Below are positions 35,978-46,071 of a stretch of 64,000 nucleotides of DNA, piece after piece. The translations under genes were made by a program, and so were the position numbers. The notes under the pieces are model-generated. The model saw only the letters and a list, made by a program, of their open reading frames with translations. It was not told where the DNA came from and searched no databases. Location: positions 1 to 64,000 of the forward strand of contig JAIYCG010000002.1 in NCBI GenBank assembly GCA_027488115.1, read 5' to 3'. The DNA comes from Comamonadaceae bacterium (GTDB lineage: Bacteria; Pseudomonadota; Gammaproteobacteria; Burkholderiales; Burkholderiaceae_C). Each line of letters begins with the position of its first letter. The stretch's first letter is position 1.

Positions 35978-36538
35978 ATGAGCTTAGAAGACATCAAGAA
36001 AACATCTCAAACCAAAATGGACCAGTCCATTGCGGCTTTCAAAAATAACCTCACAAAGATTCGCACAGGTCGTGCCAATCCGGCTATTTTGGATACGATT
36101 CAGGTTGACTATTACGGATCGACTGTTCCGCTTTCCCAAGTGGCCAACGTGTCCCTGATCGATTCACGCACCATCAGCGTTCAGCCTTGGGAAAAAGGCA
36201 TGGGGGCTAAAATTGAAAAAGCCATTCGCGAAAGCGATTTGGGTTTAAATCCCGCGTCGATGGGCGACCTTATTCGAGTACCCATGCCGCCCATGAGTGA
36301 AGAACGCCGCAAGGAAATGACCAAGTTGGTCCGCACCGAAGGTGAGAACGCCAAAATTGCAGTTCGCAATTTGCGACGCGATGCCAATGAGTCCGTTAAA
36401 AAATTGGTCAAAGACAAATTGGCCTCTGAGGATGAGCAAAAGCGCGCAGAGGCTGAAGTTCAAAAAGTAACCGATAAACACATTGCAGAAATTGACCATT
36501 TGGTGGCTGCCAAAGAACAAGAAATCATGGCCGTTTAA
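35978..36538 (+). CDS. frr: Ribosome recycling factor
   Basis: This 186-residue protein begins [20 protein letters not shown] and has the RRF signatures [42 protein letters not shown] and the C-terminal helix. It splits post-termination ribosomes with EF-G. Its TAA overlaps the ATG of a short frame at 36538 (TAATG), the position where uppS normally begins. Confidence 0.98.
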   Translation: MSLEDIKKTSQTKMDQSIAAFKNNLTKIRTGRANPAILDTIQVDYYGSTVPLSQVANVSLIDSRTISVQPWEKGMGAKIEKAIRESDLGLNPASMGDLIRVPMPPMSEERRKEMTKLVRTEGENAKIAVRNLRRDANESVKKLVKDKLASEDEQKRAEAEVQKVTDKHIAEIDHLVAAKEQEIMAV

Positions 36539-36597
36539 TGGTCAATGCACCTGTCTCCCGGTCTCTCGACTCAAGCTCAACACCAGTGCCAGGCTAG
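36538..36597 (+). pseudogene. uppS: Probable 5' remnant of uppS
   Basis: Between frr and cdsA, where undecaprenyl diphosphate synthase normally sits, only 63 nt remain. They contain a 19-codon frame, [19 protein letters not shown], coupled to the frr stop and ending in TAG 4 nt before the cdsA ATG. Its Ser/Pro-rich sequence resembles the variable N-terminus that precedes the IAIVMDGNGRWA motif of UppS; the whole catalytic part is missing. It could also be a chance leader peptide. UppS is essential, so a copy must be elsewhere or the assembly is wrong here. Confidence 0.5.
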
Positions 36598-36601
36598 ACC
36601 G

Positions 36602-37456
36602 ATGCTCAAGCAACGCATCATCACTGCATTGGCGTTGTTGGCCGTTTTATTGCCAGCTCTTTTTGCAGAAGACACTCGCGCTTTTCTGCTTTTGTCCATG
36701 CTACTCATTGCAGCTGGCGCATGGGAATGGGCGCGGATGAATGGACTGTCCAGTGCGCCCTCTGTTGTATCGGGATTCTTTTGCGCGGGCCTGTGCGGCT
36801 ATGCTTGGTGGGCTGGTTGGACTGCTCAGACCGATTCTTGGCTGTGGTGGATGGCCGGTTCTGCTTGGGTCGGCGTAACGGCTTGGATGCTGGTACGTGG
36901 CATTCAGGGTTGGGCCGCATGGCATCGCAATTTACGTTGGGGCATGGGTTTGCTTTTGCTGTGGTTGGCATGGCTTGCCATGGCACAAGCGCGAACTGCC
37001 AGCGTGCAATTGTTACTTTCTATTTTCTTTGTTGTTTGGGCAGCTGATGTTTTCGCCTATTTCTTTGGCAGAGCGTTGGGCGGCAAAATCATTCGCCAAA
37101 AATTAGCACCTTCGGTAAGTCCTGGCAAAAGCTGGGAAGGTGCTATCGGTGGTTTGTTCGGTGTGTTTTTGATAGCCTCTGCATGGATGCATCTAGAGCA
37201 AAGCTATCAATGGGCGGGCACCAGTTTGTTTACTGCAATGATGCAACATGGTTATTTTCTATGGGCCTTGAGTTTGATCTTTTTAACCGCCATGAGTGTG
37301 GTGGGTGATTTGGTCGAATCCTTGGTGAAGAGAAGCGCAGGTGTCAAAGACAGTTCCAACTTATTGCCAGGTCATGGCGGTGTGCTTGATCGTTTGGATG
37401 CCTTGCTGCCAGCCTTGCCCATTGCCATGATGTTGTTACATTGGCCCCAAGCTTAA
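36602..37456 (+). CDS. cdsA: Phosphatidate cytidylyltransferase
   Basis: This 284-residue inner-membrane enzyme makes CDP-diacylglycerol for phospholipid synthesis. It has about eight hydrophobic helices, SVSPGKSWEGAIGGL and the signature KRSAGVKDSSNLLPGHGGVL-DRLDAL. The ATG at 36602 begins MLKQRIITALALL, the normal CdsA start, and lies 4 nt after the stop of the uppS remnant, so it may be translated by re-initiation. It is followed closely by dxr. Confidence 0.96.
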   Translation: MLKQRIITALALLAVLLPALFAEDTRAFLLLSMLLIAAGAWEWARMNGLSSAPSVVSGFFCAGLCGYAWWAGWTAQTDSWLWWMAGSAWVGVTAWMLVRGIQGWAAWHRNLRWGMGLLLLWLAWLAMAQARTASVQLLLSIFFVVWAADVFAYFFGRALGGKIIRQKLAPSVSPGKSWEGAIGGLFGVFLIASAWMHLEQSYQWAGTSLFTAMMQHGYFLWALSLIFLTAMSVVGDLVESLVKRSAGVKDSSNLLPGHGGVLDRLDALLPALPIAMMLLHWPQA

Positions 37457-37472
37457 ACAGGCTAATCACTTT

Positions 37473-38663
37473 ATGAAACAAAACATCACCATCCTGGGGT
37501 CTACGGGTTCAATTGGTACCAATACATTGGACGTTTTGTCAAAACACTTGGACAGGTTCCAGGTTTTTGCTTTAACGGCTTCCAAGCAAGTCGATTTGAT
37601 CTTGGCCCAATGTGCTCAGTTCAAACCCAAGTATGCAGTGATGGCTCAGGAGGATGCAGGCCGCTTGCTAGCTGAACGCATTCAAGCTGAAGGCTTGCCT
37701 GTGGAAGTTCGATGGGGGCCTGAAGCGCTTGATTGGGTCTCCGCCCACGAAGAGGTTCATGCCGTGATGGCTGCCATTGTGGGTGCTGCAGGCTTGTCTC
37801 CTTGTTTGGCGGCGGCCCATGCTGGAAAGCGTTTGTTGTTGGCCAACAAAGAAGCCTTGGTCGTTGGCGGTGACGTGTTTTTAAATGCCGTCAAAAAAGG
37901 GGGCGCTGTTCTCTTGCCGATCGACAGCGAGCACTCGGCTGTGTTTCAGTCCTTGCCAGAAAATCCAGCCACGTGGGCTGAACGAATTGATCAAATTATC
38001 TTGACCGCTTCTGGGGGGCCCTTTAGAGCCCGCAATGTAGCTACCCTGAAAAACGTCACACCTGAAGAGGCTTGTGCACATCCCAATTGGGTCATGGGTC
38101 GCAAAATTTCAGTTGATTCAGCCACCATGATGAACAAAGCATTGGAGGTCATTGAAGCGCGTTACTTGTTTGGTGTCGCTCCCAATCAACTGTCGGTGGT
38201 CATTCATCCGCAAAGCGTCATCCATTCCATGGTGAAGTACAAAGACACCTCCATCGTGGCGCAGTTAGGCACACCAGACATGCGTGTGCCGATAGCCTAT
38301 GGTTTAAGTTGGCCAGAGCGAATCACATCGGGTGCTCAAACGCTTGATTTTCACAATCTCAAAGCTTTGACTTTTGAAGCCATTGAAGACCACGAGCACC
38401 CCTTGCGATTTCCAGGATTGAAGTTGGCTTGGCAGGCTTTGAGCGCAGCTTCTGGTACTTGTGCGGTGCTTAATGCAGCCAATGAAATTGCTGTAGAAGC
38501 ATTCTTAAACAAGCAAATCAGATTTGACCAAATTCACCAAGTGAACACCGAAACTTTGGCCAAGGTGACTCCGCAATCGCCCCAAAATTTATCCGATTTG
38601 TTGGCGCTTGACGCGCAAAGCCGCGCAATGGCTTCGGAAGTTGCCCGTGCTTGTCATGCTTGA
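37473..38663 (+). CDS. dxr: 1-Deoxy-D-xylulose 5-phosphate reductoisomerase
   Basis: This 396-residue enzyme commits carbon to the MEP isoprenoid pathway, which IspD and IspF (at 14342-15597) continue. It has the NADPH motif ILGSTGSIGTNTLDVL, ANKEALVVGG, LPIDSEHSA, ILTASGGPFR and HPNWVMGRKISVDSATMMNK. Length is as expected. It is separated by 9 nt from rseP. Confidence 0.97.
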   Translation: MKQNITILGSTGSIGTNTLDVLSKHLDRFQVFALTASKQVDLILAQCAQFKPKYAVMAQEDAGRLLAERIQAEGLPVEVRWGPEALDWVSAHEEVHAVMAAIVGAAGLSPCLAAAHAGKRLLLANKEALVVGGDVFLNAVKKGGAVLLPIDSEHSAVFQSLPENPATWAERIDQIILTASGGPFRARNVATLKNVTPEEACAHPNWVMGRKISVDSATMMNKALEVIEARYLFGVAPNQLSVVIHPQSVIHSMVKYKDTSIVAQLGTPDMRVPIAYGLSWPERITSGAQTLDFHNLKALTFEAIEDHEHPLRFPGLKLAWQALSAASGTCAVLNAANEIAVEAFLNKQIRFDQIHQVNTETLAKVTPQSPQNLSDLLALDAQSRAMASEVARACHA

Positions 38664-38672
38664 CGCATCGCT

Positions 38673-39776
38673 GTGACAACGCTCCTTGCATTTTTATTTG
38701 CACTCACCGTCTTAATTGCGGTGCATGAGTACGGCCATTACCGAATGGCTGTTGCTTGTAAGGTGCCCGTCTTGGTGTTTTCAATCGGTTTTGGCCGAGC
38801 ACTTTACCGTTGGCGTTCCAAAAATCCAAGAGAAGGCCAAAACACCGAGTTTGTGATCAGCGCATTGCCCCTGGGTGGGTATGTACAGATGCTAGACAGT
38901 CGAGAAGCAGCGGTGGCCATCGATCAACTTCCGCTGGCCTTTGACCAACGCAGCTTGAAAGTTCGTGCCGCCATTGTGGCAGCCGGCCCTTTGGCCAACC
39001 TGGTGCTGGCCGTTGTGTTGTTCAGTGCTGTGGCATGGTGGGGGCATCCCAAAATTTTACCGATCATTGGCCGCGTTGAAGTGGGTGCTGCAGCCGACCT
39101 TGCAGGCTTGCAAAAGGGTGACCTTATTTTAAAAGTTGACTCGGTGGAGGTGCGGGATGCGCAGCACTTGAGAGCCTTCATTCGCGGTGACCTTGGCGAT
39201 CAAAACACCTCTCACGATGCAGAAAAAACTTCCGTCTGGGAAATCGACCGCCAAGGTCAAAGGCTTTCACTGGCGGTCAAGCCGCAGTTGACTTTGATCC
39301 CAGGTCAACCTGATTCAAGCCCAGTCAGGCGAATTGGTGCCGTGGTGGGCGTACCCTCAGAAACTGAATGGGTCAGTGCAAGCTTTTGGCAGGCTTGGGT
39401 CCAGGGCTATGGCCAAGTCGTGCAAATCACGCTCATGACAGGGCAGCTCATTGGTCAAATGATCACGGGAGACGCCTCTTCAAAGCATTTGAGCGGGCCT
39501 TTGACCATCGCTGAACAAGCGGGGCAGTCTGCGCAGAGGGGGTTGCCGGCTTATTTGAGCTTTTTGGGCTTGATCAGTGTCAGTTTGGGTCTTCTGAATC
39601 TCTTGCCATTGCCGATGTTAGACGGGGGTCACCTGATGTATTATCTTTGGGAGTCACTGACTGGCAAACCGGTTTCCCTTGCTTGGCAGCGGGGTTTGCA
39701 AAAAGTGGGTCTGGCTTTGTTGATTTTCATCATGGCCTTGGCGTTTTTCAATGATCTGACGCGACTCTTTAATTAA
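38673..39776 (+). CDS. rseP: Site-2 protease RseP, single-PDZ form
   Basis: This 367-residue intramembrane metalloprotease has HEYGH at residues 18-22 in the first helix, FVISALPLGGYVQML, AAIVAAGPLANLVLAV, and the third metal ligand in LPLPMLDGGH near the C-terminus. It cleaves anti-sigma-E factor and signal-peptide remnants. Usual family length is about 450 with two PDZ domains; only one is present here (IGRVEVGAAADLAGLQKGDL to WEIDRQGQRLSLAV), and it resembles PDZ2, so about 85-90 residues corresponding to PDZ1 are absent. GTG start. Confidence 0.94.
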   Translation: MTTLLAFLFALTVLIAVHEYGHYRMAVACKVPVLVFSIGFGRALYRWRSKNPREGQNTEFVISALPLGGYVQMLDSREAAVAIDQLPLAFDQRSLKVRAAIVAAGPLANLVLAVVLFSAVAWWGHPKILPIIGRVEVGAAADLAGLQKGDLILKVDSVEVRDAQHLRAFIRGDLGDQNTSHDAEKTSVWEIDRQGQRLSLAVKPQLTLIPGQPDSSPVRRIGAVVGVPSETEWVSASFWQAWVQGYGQVVQITLMTGQLIGQMITGDASSKHLSGPLTIAEQAGQSAQRGLPAYLSFLGLISVSLGLLNLLPLPMLDGGHLMYYLWESLTGKPVSLAWQRGLQKVGLALLIFIMALAFFNDLTRLFN

Positions 39777-39785
39777 TTCAAACGC

Positions 39786-42086
39786 ATGAACTTTTTCCCC
39801 AATCGATTTCGCTTGAAACACTTGTGTGTTCTGGTCGCAGCAGCATTCAGCGGCTTTTCTGCGTGGGCCGTTGAGCCATTTAAATTGAAGGACATTCGCG
39901 TTGAAGGACTCCAACGCATTGAGTCCGGAACTGTCTTCGCGTCTTTGCCTTTTCGCGTCGGGGATATGTACAACGACGAATCAGGTGCTGCTGCAATTCG
40001 AGCCTTGTTTGCATTGGGTTTGTTCAAGGATGTAAGGCTTGACGCTCAGGGTGATGTGCTTGTCGTCATTGTGGAAGAGCGCCCCTCCATTGCAGAAGTT
40101 GAATGGGTAGGTTTGAAAGAATTTGACAAAGATGTTTTGGTCAAGGCTCTGAAAGAAGTTGGTATTTCTGAAGGCCGGCCTTTTGACAGGGCCTTGGCAG
40201 ACAAAGCCGAGCAAGAACTAAAAAGGCAGTACATCACCCGCAGTTTGTATGGTGCTGAAGTTGTCACGACGGTTACGCCCGTAGAGCGCAACCGCGTGAA
40301 ATTGACCTTCACAGTGACCGAGGGTGGTCCCTCCAAAATCAAAGAAATCCGCATTACTGGCAACCAAAATTTCTCAGAAAACACTCTCAAAGACCAGTTC
40401 AATTTGGACGTTGGCGGATGGCTAAGTTGGTATACGAAGTCAGACCGTTATTCCCGAACCAAGCTCAATGCCGACTTGGAATCGCTTCGTTCTTACTACT
40501 TAAGCCGCGGCTTCTTGGAGTTTCGAATTGACTCCACTCAAGTTGCTATCTCTGCTGACAAGCAAGACATTTCCATCGCCATCAATGTCACCGAAGGCGA
40601 GCGTTTTATTGTGTCGGGTGTCAAGCTTGAAGGTAACTATTTGGGAAAAGATGATGAATTCAAAGCGCTGGTCAAAATTGGTTTGGGTCAGCCCTACAAC
40701 GCAGAAACAGTGGCTGAAACAAACAAAGCCTTCACAGATTATTTCGGTAAGTTTGGATTTGCTTTTGCTCGGGTTGATGCGCGTCCCGAAATTGACCGCC
40801 TAAATAACCGTGTCAATTTTGTACTCGTGGCCGAACCTTCGAGGCGTGCCTATGTTCGTCGCATCAATGTAACTGGCAACAATCGCACCCGTGATGAAGT
40901 CATTCGGCGCGAATTCAGGCAGTTAGAGGCCGCTTGGTACGATGGCGACAAAATCAAATTGTCACGAGATCGTGTTGACCGCTTGGGCTTCTTCACCGAA
41001 GTCAATATTGACACCCAGGAAGTACCTGCAACCACGGACCAGGTCGACCTCACCATCAGTGTGGTTGAGAAGCCAACTGGCAGTGTTTCACTGGGTGCCG
41101 GATTTTCATCTACTGAAAAAGTTGCCTTGAGCTTTGGTATTCGCCAGGAAAATGCATTTGGATCAGGCAATTACTTGGCCACCGAAGTCAATACCAGCAA
41201 ATACAACCGAACCATTGTGATCAGTACGACCGATCCCTACTTCACGCCAGACGGCATATCAAGAACCATCGATGTGTTTCACCGTACAACAAGGCCTTAT
41301 TTGGGTGATTTGAATGCTTACAGTTTGGTAAGTTCTGGTGCAGGCATGCGTTTTGGTGTGCCCTTTAGCGAAATCGATACGGTCTATTTTGGTGCAAACC
41401 TAGAGCAGACATCCATCCGCCCAGGCAATAGCTTGCCGAACGCCTACGTGGAATACATGCAGCAATTTGGCTACACCAGCAATTCACTGCCTTTCACAAT
41501 TGGCTGGGCAAGAGATGGCCGTGATAGCGCTTTGGTGCCGACTCGGGGTATTTTGCAGCGCTTCAACTCAGACCTAAGTGCTAGTGGTGATGCCCGATAC
41601 GTTCGAACAAACTACCAAATTCAGCAGTACACCCCATTAACTAAAAAGTATACATTGGCCTTGAATGCAGACTTGGCATGGGGGCAAGGGTTGTCTAACC
41701 GACCTTATCCGCTGTTCAAAAACTACTTTGTAGGTGGGTTGGGCAGCGTTCGAGGATTCCAGCAATCTACTCTAGGCCCCTCCGACAGTACCAACACCCT
41801 GTATTTGGGTGGCCCCAAGAAGATTGTCATGAATGCCGAGTTAATGGCACCATTTCCGGGCGCTGGCAACGACCGCACCTTGCGACTTTTTGCCTTTACC
41901 GACGTTGGTCGTGCTTTTGGCGAGAATGAAAAGATCAATCTCAGCGAATTGCGATCCTCCATGGGCATTGGATTAAGCTGGATTTCACCAATGGGTCCTT
42001 TGCGCTTTTCATATGCATTGCCTGTAAAGCGTCAGGTTACGGATAAAATCCAGAGATTGCAATTCCAAATCGGAACCTCTTTTTAA
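39786..42086 (+). CDS. bamA: Outer membrane protein assembly factor BamA
   Basis: This 766-residue protein has a signal peptide (to about residue 28), five POTRA domains (first: PFKLKDIRVEGLQRIESGTV) and a 16-strand barrel with the VRGF motif (GGLGSVRGFQQSTLGP) and a terminal Phe. It inserts beta-barrel proteins such as BtuB into the outer membrane. It overlaps the start of skp by 1 nt. Confidence 0.97.
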   Translation: MNFFPNRFRLKHLCVLVAAAFSGFSAWAVEPFKLKDIRVEGLQRIESGTVFASLPFRVGDMYNDESGAAAIRALFALGLFKDVRLDAQGDVLVVIVEERPSIAEVEWVGLKEFDKDVLVKALKEVGISEGRPFDRALADKAEQELKRQYITRSLYGAEVVTTVTPVERNRVKLTFTVTEGGPSKIKEIRITGNQNFSENTLKDQFNLDVGGWLSWYTKSDRYSRTKLNADLESLRSYYLSRGFLEFRIDSTQVAISADKQDISIAINVTEGERFIVSGVKLEGNYLGKDDEFKALVKIGLGQPYNAETVAETNKAFTDYFGKFGFAFARVDARPEIDRLNNRVNFVLVAEPSRRAYVRRINVTGNNRTRDEVIRREFRQLEAAWYDGDKIKLSRDRVDRLGFFTEVNIDTQEVPATTDQVDLTISVVEKPTGSVSLGAGFSSTEKVALSFGIRQENAFGSGNYLATEVNTSKYNRTIVISTTDPYFTPDGISRTIDVFHRTTRPYLGDLNAYSLVSSGAGMRFGVPFSEIDTVYFGANLEQTSIRPGNSLPNAYVEYMQQFGYTSNSLPFTIGWARDGRDSALVPTRGILQRFNSDLSASGDARYVRTNYQIQQYTPLTKKYTLALNADLAWGQGLSNRPYPLFKNYFVGGLGSVRGFQQSTLGPSDSTNTLYLGGPKKIVMNAELMAPFPGAGNDRTLRLFAFTDVGRAFGENEKINLSELRSSMGIGLSWISPMGPLRFSYALPVKRQVTDKIQRLQFQIGTSF

Positions 42087-42604
42087 TGAAAACACTTCGT
42101 CATTTCTCACAAGTTTGTTTGTTGGCATTCGGTGCACTGGGTGCTGCCGTGGTTAGCGCTCAGGAATTCAAAATTGGTTTTGTCAACACAGATCGAATTT
42201 TTCGCGAGGCTAGCACTGCCAAGTCTGCACAGGCCAAGTTGGAACAAGAGTTCTCAAAGCGTGAAAAAGATTTGGTCGACTTGGGTAACACCATCAAGAC
42301 AGCTTCCGAAAAATTTGAGCGAGAGGCACCCACATTGTCTGAAACGCAGCGCAACACTCGTCAGAAGCAACTCATGGATCAAGACCGCGAGTTTCAACGC
42401 AAGCGTCGTGAATTTCAGGAGGACTTGAACACACGCAAAAATGAAGAGCAACAAGTTGTGATTGAACGCGCCAACCGTGCTGTGAAACAAGTGGCCGAAA
42501 CTGAAAAGTACGATGTCATTTTCCAAGAGGCGGTCTATATCAATCCTAAGCACGACATCACAGACAAAGTCATCAAGTCTCTCAATTCAACCGCTGGCAA
42601 ATAA
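42086..42604 (+). CDS. skp: Periplasmic chaperone Skp/OmpH
   Basis: This 172-residue protein has a signal peptide cut near VVSAQE and the OmpH domain: FKIGFVNTDRIFREA, a long coiled coil (about residues 45-125, rich in Lys, Glu, Gln) and EKYDVIFQEAVYINPKHDIT. It carries unfolded outer-membrane proteins to BamA, encoded just upstream. The length and position are standard. Confidence 0.95.
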   Translation: MKTLRHFSQVCLLAFGALGAAVVSAQEFKIGFVNTDRIFREASTAKSAQAKLEQEFSKREKDLVDLGNTIKTASEKFEREAPTLSETQRNTRQKQLMDQDREFQRKRREFQEDLNTRKNEEQQVVIERANRAVKQVAETEKYDVIFQEAVYINPKHDITDKVIKSLNSTAGK

Positions 42605-42635
42605 GCGCTAGCACAGAGAGAACTGGACTCGTGTT

Positions 42636-43631
42636 GTGCTGCTGCTTGGCGACATTGTTAAAGCATTAGGCGGTAGCCTCCACGGTAGCCCTCAAACTCC
42701 CATCCAGAAGCTGGCACCCATTGAGACAGCAGGTGCCGGTGACTTGAGCTTTATCAGTCACCCCAAATACCAGTCTCAACTCGCGCAATCACAGGCTGCC
42801 TGCGTGGTTGTAGCGGCGCAATTTCAAGAGTTGGCTTTTAAGCGCGGTCCTTGCATTGTGGTCGAGGATCCCTACCACTACTTCGCCAAACTCACGCAAT
42901 TTTGGAAACAACAAAACACACCTGCTGTGCTGAGCCGAATCCACCCAAGTGCTGTGGTCGATCCAGAGGCTCAGGTTGCTGAAACTGCCATCATTGGCCC
43001 TTTGTGTGTGGTGGAGCGAGGTGCCAAAGTGGGTGCCTTTACGCAGCTTAAATCAAGAGTCACTTTGGGTGAGTTTTGTGAAATTGGCGAGCGTTGTATT
43101 GTTCATTCAGGCGTCGTCATTGGCGCTGATGGCTTTGGCTTTGCATTGCACCTAGGCGCATGGGAGAAAATTGAACAATTGGGTGCTGTCAAAATAGGCA
43201 ACGACGTTGAAATTGGCGCTAACACATGCATTGACCGGGGTGCCTTGCAAGACACCGTGATAGAGGATGGTGTCAAATTAGATAACTTGATTCAAATTGG
43301 TCACAACGTCCACGTTGGCAAACACACCGCCATGGCGGGTTGTGTTGGTGTTGCAGGCAGCGCTCGCATTGGTGCACACTGCACCCTTGGAGGCGGCGCT
43401 ATTGTTTTGGGTCATCTTAGCTTGGCGGATGGTGTGCACATTTCTGCAGCCTCCGTGGTCACACGCTCTATTTCACAAGCAGGTCATTACACCGGCCTGT
43501 TTCCCATTGACGACAATGCAACATGGGAAAAAAATGCTGCAAGTTTGAAACAACTGCACAAACTGCGCGATCGAATTAAATCCATGGAGGCTCAATTCCT
43601 TCAGCCACCATTCCAGGAAATCAAATCATGA
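42636..43631 (+). CDS. lpxD: UDP-3-O-acylglucosamine N-acyltransferase
   Basis: This 331-residue enzyme adds the second acyl chain in lipid A synthesis. It has the N-terminal uridine-binding domain ([14 protein letters not shown]) and a left-handed beta-helix of hexapeptide repeats with [19 protein letters not shown] and [15 protein letters not shown], where the catalytic His lies. GTG start at 42636. It overlaps fabZ by 4 nt (ATGA). Confidence 0.95.
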   Translation: MLLLGDIVKALGGSLHGSPQTPIQKLAPIETAGAGDLSFISHPKYQSQLAQSQAACVVVAAQFQELAFKRGPCIVVEDPYHYFAKLTQFWKQQNTPAVLSRIHPSAVVDPEAQVAETAIIGPLCVVERGAKVGAFTQLKSRVTLGEFCEIGERCIVHSGVVIGADGFGFALHLGAWEKIEQLGAVKIGNDVEIGANTCIDRGALQDTVIEDGVKLDNLIQIGHNVHVGKHTAMAGCVGVAGSARIGAHCTLGGGAIVLGHLSLADGVHISAASVVTRSISQAGHYTGLFPIDDNATWEKNAASLKQLHKLRDRIKSMEAQFLQPPFQEIKS

Positions 43632-44068
43632 TGGACATCTATCAAATTCTCAAACAATTGCCACACCGATTTCCCATTTTGTTGGTGGATCGTGTCCTTG
43701 AAATTGAAAAGGGTGTTCGCATCAAGGCCCTCAAAAATGTGTCCGTCAACGAACCTTATTTCTCAGGACATTTTCCAGCGAGGCCGGTCATGCCGGGCGT
43801 TTTAATGCTCGAAGCTTTGGCGCAGGCTGCAGCCTTGTTGGCTTTCGACACCATGGGCGAAACGCCCGATGAAAACACGGTGTACTACTTTGCTGGCATT
43901 GATGGTGCCCGATTCAAGCGCCCTGTCGAACCAGGCGATCAGCTCATTTTGGAAGTTGAACTCGATCGCATGAAGGCCGGTATTTTCAAGTTCAAAGCAC
44001 GCGCCAAGGTGGGTGAAGAAATTGCCGTCGAAGCCGAATTGATGTGCACCATGCGCAGGGTTGCTTAA
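43628..44068 (+). CDS. fabZ: 3-Hydroxyacyl-ACP dehydratase FabZ
   Basis: This 146-residue hot-dog-fold enzyme removes water in fatty acid synthesis. The active site is in [20 protein letters not shown] (His48, Glu62). It supplies the hydroxyacyl pool near the lipid A genes that draw from it. There are two ATGs in a row; the first overlaps the lpxD stop. Confidence 0.97.
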   Translation: MMDIYQILKQLPHRFPILLVDRVLEIEKGVRIKALKNVSVNEPYFSGHFPARPVMPGVLMLEALAQAAALLAFDTMGETPDENTVYYFAGIDGARFKRPVEPGDQLILEVELDRMKAGIFKFKARAKVGEEIAVEAELMCTMRRVA

Positions 44069-44080
44069 GATTCAAAGCCT

Positions 44081-44884
44081 ATGAGCAACGTGTCTCGCAT
44101 TCATCCCACCGCCCTTGTTGACCCCTCGGCACAGTTGGACAGCAGTGTCACGGTGGGGCCGTACACTGTCATTGGCCCGCATGTTCGCATCGATGCGGGA
44201 ACCACTGTGGCCAGTCACTGTGTGATTGAAGGTCACACCACCATTGGCAAAGACAACAAAATCTTCCAGTTCAATTCACTGGGTGCTGTGCCGCAAGACA
44301 AAAAATATGCGGGTGAGCCTTGTGAATTGATGATTGGTGATCGCAATACCATTCGTGAGTTTTGCACCTTCAACATTGGTTCGCCCGGCGATACTGGCAT
44401 TACCAAATTGGGCAATGACAATTGGATCATGGCCTACGTTCACTTGGCCCACGATTGTGTGGTGGGTAACCACACCATTTTCGCCAACAGTTCTCAACTG
44501 GCAGGCCATGTGCACGTCGACGACTGGGTGATCTTGGGCGGCTTTACGGTGGTTCATCAATTTTGCAGACTGGGTGCTCACAGTTTCACGGCCATGCATT
44601 CTTTGTTGTTTGCCGACTTGCCGCCATTTGTGATGGCACAAGGTCAACCGGCTCAGGCACGTTCTATGAATTTTGAAGGCTTGCGCAGACGCGGTTTTTC
44701 GCCCGACAGAATTTCTGCCGTGAAGGCCATGCACAAGAGTTTGTACCGTCAACAACTTACCTTGGCGCAAGCTCAAACTGAAATTGAATCCCTCACACTC
44801 AAGTATCCCGAAGCAAAGACCGATGTCGAGATGATGTTGAATTTTCTGAAGAACACTTCGCCAGAACGAGGCATTGTGCGTTGA
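44081..44884 (+). CDS. lpxA: UDP-N-acetylglucosamine acyltransferase
   Basis: This 267-residue enzyme performs the first step of lipid A synthesis. It has a hexapeptide-repeat beta-helix ([20 protein letters not shown]), the catalytic His124 in YVHLAHDC, and the helical C-terminal domain ([20 protein letters not shown]). It functions as a trimer. The TGA overlaps a TTG of lpxB (TTGA). Confidence 0.97.
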   Translation: MSNVSRIHPTALVDPSAQLDSSVTVGPYTVIGPHVRIDAGTTVASHCVIEGHTTIGKDNKIFQFNSLGAVPQDKKYAGEPCELMIGDRNTIREFCTFNIGSPGDTGITKLGNDNWIMAYVHLAHDCVVGNHTIFANSSQLAGHVHVDDWVILGGFTVVHQFCRLGAHSFTAMHSLLFADLPPFVMAQGQPAQARSMNFEGLRRRGFSPDRISAVKAMHKSLYRQQLTLAQAQTEIESLTLKYPEAKTDVEMMLNFLKNTSPERGIVR

Positions 44885-44886
44885 GC

Positions 44887-46071
44887 ATGTCCGCTACTCA
44901 AACATCGCCAATGCATGCCAAAGCCCCTGATGGGGCTTTTTCCATGGCCATGGTGGCCGGCGAAACCTCGGGCGATTTGTTGGCTGGTTTGATGATGCAG
45001 GGCATTCGAGCGCAATGGCCCGATGCCAATTTGTACGGCATTGGCGGTCCACAAATGCAAGCACAGGGTTTTAACGCTTTGTGGCCGTCGGACAAATTGG
45101 CAGTGCGTGGCTATGTTGAAGTGTTGCGCCACTACCGAGAAATTGTGGGCATACGCAAGCAGCTCAAAGAAAAGTTGTTGGCAAACCCACCACAAGTGTT
45201 TGTAGGCGTGGATGCCCCCGATTTCAACCTCGACTTAGAAAGAGATTTAAAACAAGCAGGCATTCTTACAGTGCATTTTGTCTGTCCCTCTGTCTGGGCA
45301 TGGCGTGCCGAGCGCATCGAAAAAATCAAGCAAAGCGTTGACCATGTGCTTTGCATTTTTCCTTTTGAAACAGATTTGCTGCATTCGCATGGCATTCCCG
45401 CCACTTATGTGGGACACCCTTTAGCGCAAGCCATTCCGATGCATGTCGACACGCTCAAGGCGCGACATGACTTGAAGTTGGACCCAGACCCAAACCGCCC
45501 CGTGGTGGCCCTGCTGCCGGGCAGTCGTGAATCAGAAATCACCTATTTGGCTGAACGTTTTTTTCAAGCAGCTATTTTGCTGGGTCAGCAACAAAGCAAC
45601 TTGCAATTTGTGTTACCCGCGATACCGTCCATGAAGGCGCGCATTGAGGCCATTCGCGACAAAGTGGGCGCAACAAATGTCCAAGTCTTGAAAGGTCAAT
45701 CTCATGCCGCTTTGGCGGCTTGTGATGTCACACTCATTGCCAGCGGCACAGCCACCCTTGAAGCGGCCCTGTTTAAAAAGCCCATGGTGATCGCCTACAA
45801 CATGAACTGGCTGAGTTGGCAAATGATGAAGCGCAAAAAGCTTCAGCCCTGGGTGGGCTTGCCCAACATCTTGGCGCAGGAGTTTTGTGTGCCCGAACTC
45901 CTACAAGACCAAGCGACACCCGTCAACATGTCTGGGGCCGTTTTGGACTGGCTGCGTTCACCCGAAAAGGCGCAAGCCTTGGTGGGTCGTTTTGAGATCC
46001 TGCACGCGTCTTTGTTGCGCGATACCCCCACACTGGCCGCCCATGCGATCCAAACGTTTGTTAAAGCCTGA
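44887..46071 (+). CDS. lpxB: Lipid-A-disaccharide synthase
   Basis: This glycosyltransferase (about 394 residues) joins two lipid A precursors. It has [50 protein letters not shown] and [14 protein letters not shown]. The start could be the ATG at 44887 or a TTG at 44881 inside the lpxA stop; the first 15 residues are variable. rnhB begins inside its 3' end. Confidence 0.96.
   Translation: MSATQTSPMHAKAPDGAFSMAMVAGETSGDLLAGLMMQGIRAQWPDANLYGIGGPQMQAQGFNALWPSDKLAVRGYVEVLRHYREIVGIRKQLKEKLLANPPQVFVGVDAPDFNLDLERDLKQAGILTVHFVCPSVWAWRAERIEKIKQSVDHVLCIFPFETDLLHSHGIPATYVGHPLAQAIPMHVDTLKARHDLKLDPDPNRPVVALLPGSRESEITYLAERFFQAAILLGQQQSNLQFVLPAIPSMKARIEAIRDKVGATNVQVLKGQSHAALAACDVTLIASGTATLEAALFKKPMVIAYNMNWLSWQMMKRKKLQPWVGLPNILAQEFCVPELLQDQATPVNMSGAVLDWLRSPEKAQALVGRFEILHASLLRDTPTLAAHAIQTFVKA

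Noticed and set aside
36538..36597. A functional small protein between frr and cdsA
   Set aside because: The 19-residue frame has no hydrophobic or folded character and fits better as a uppS remnant or coupling leader.
39752..39764. AATGATCTGACGC, similar to the 22-bp repeat
   Set aside because: It lies inside the conserved C-terminus of RseP and lacks the CCCCAATTA half; chance similarity.
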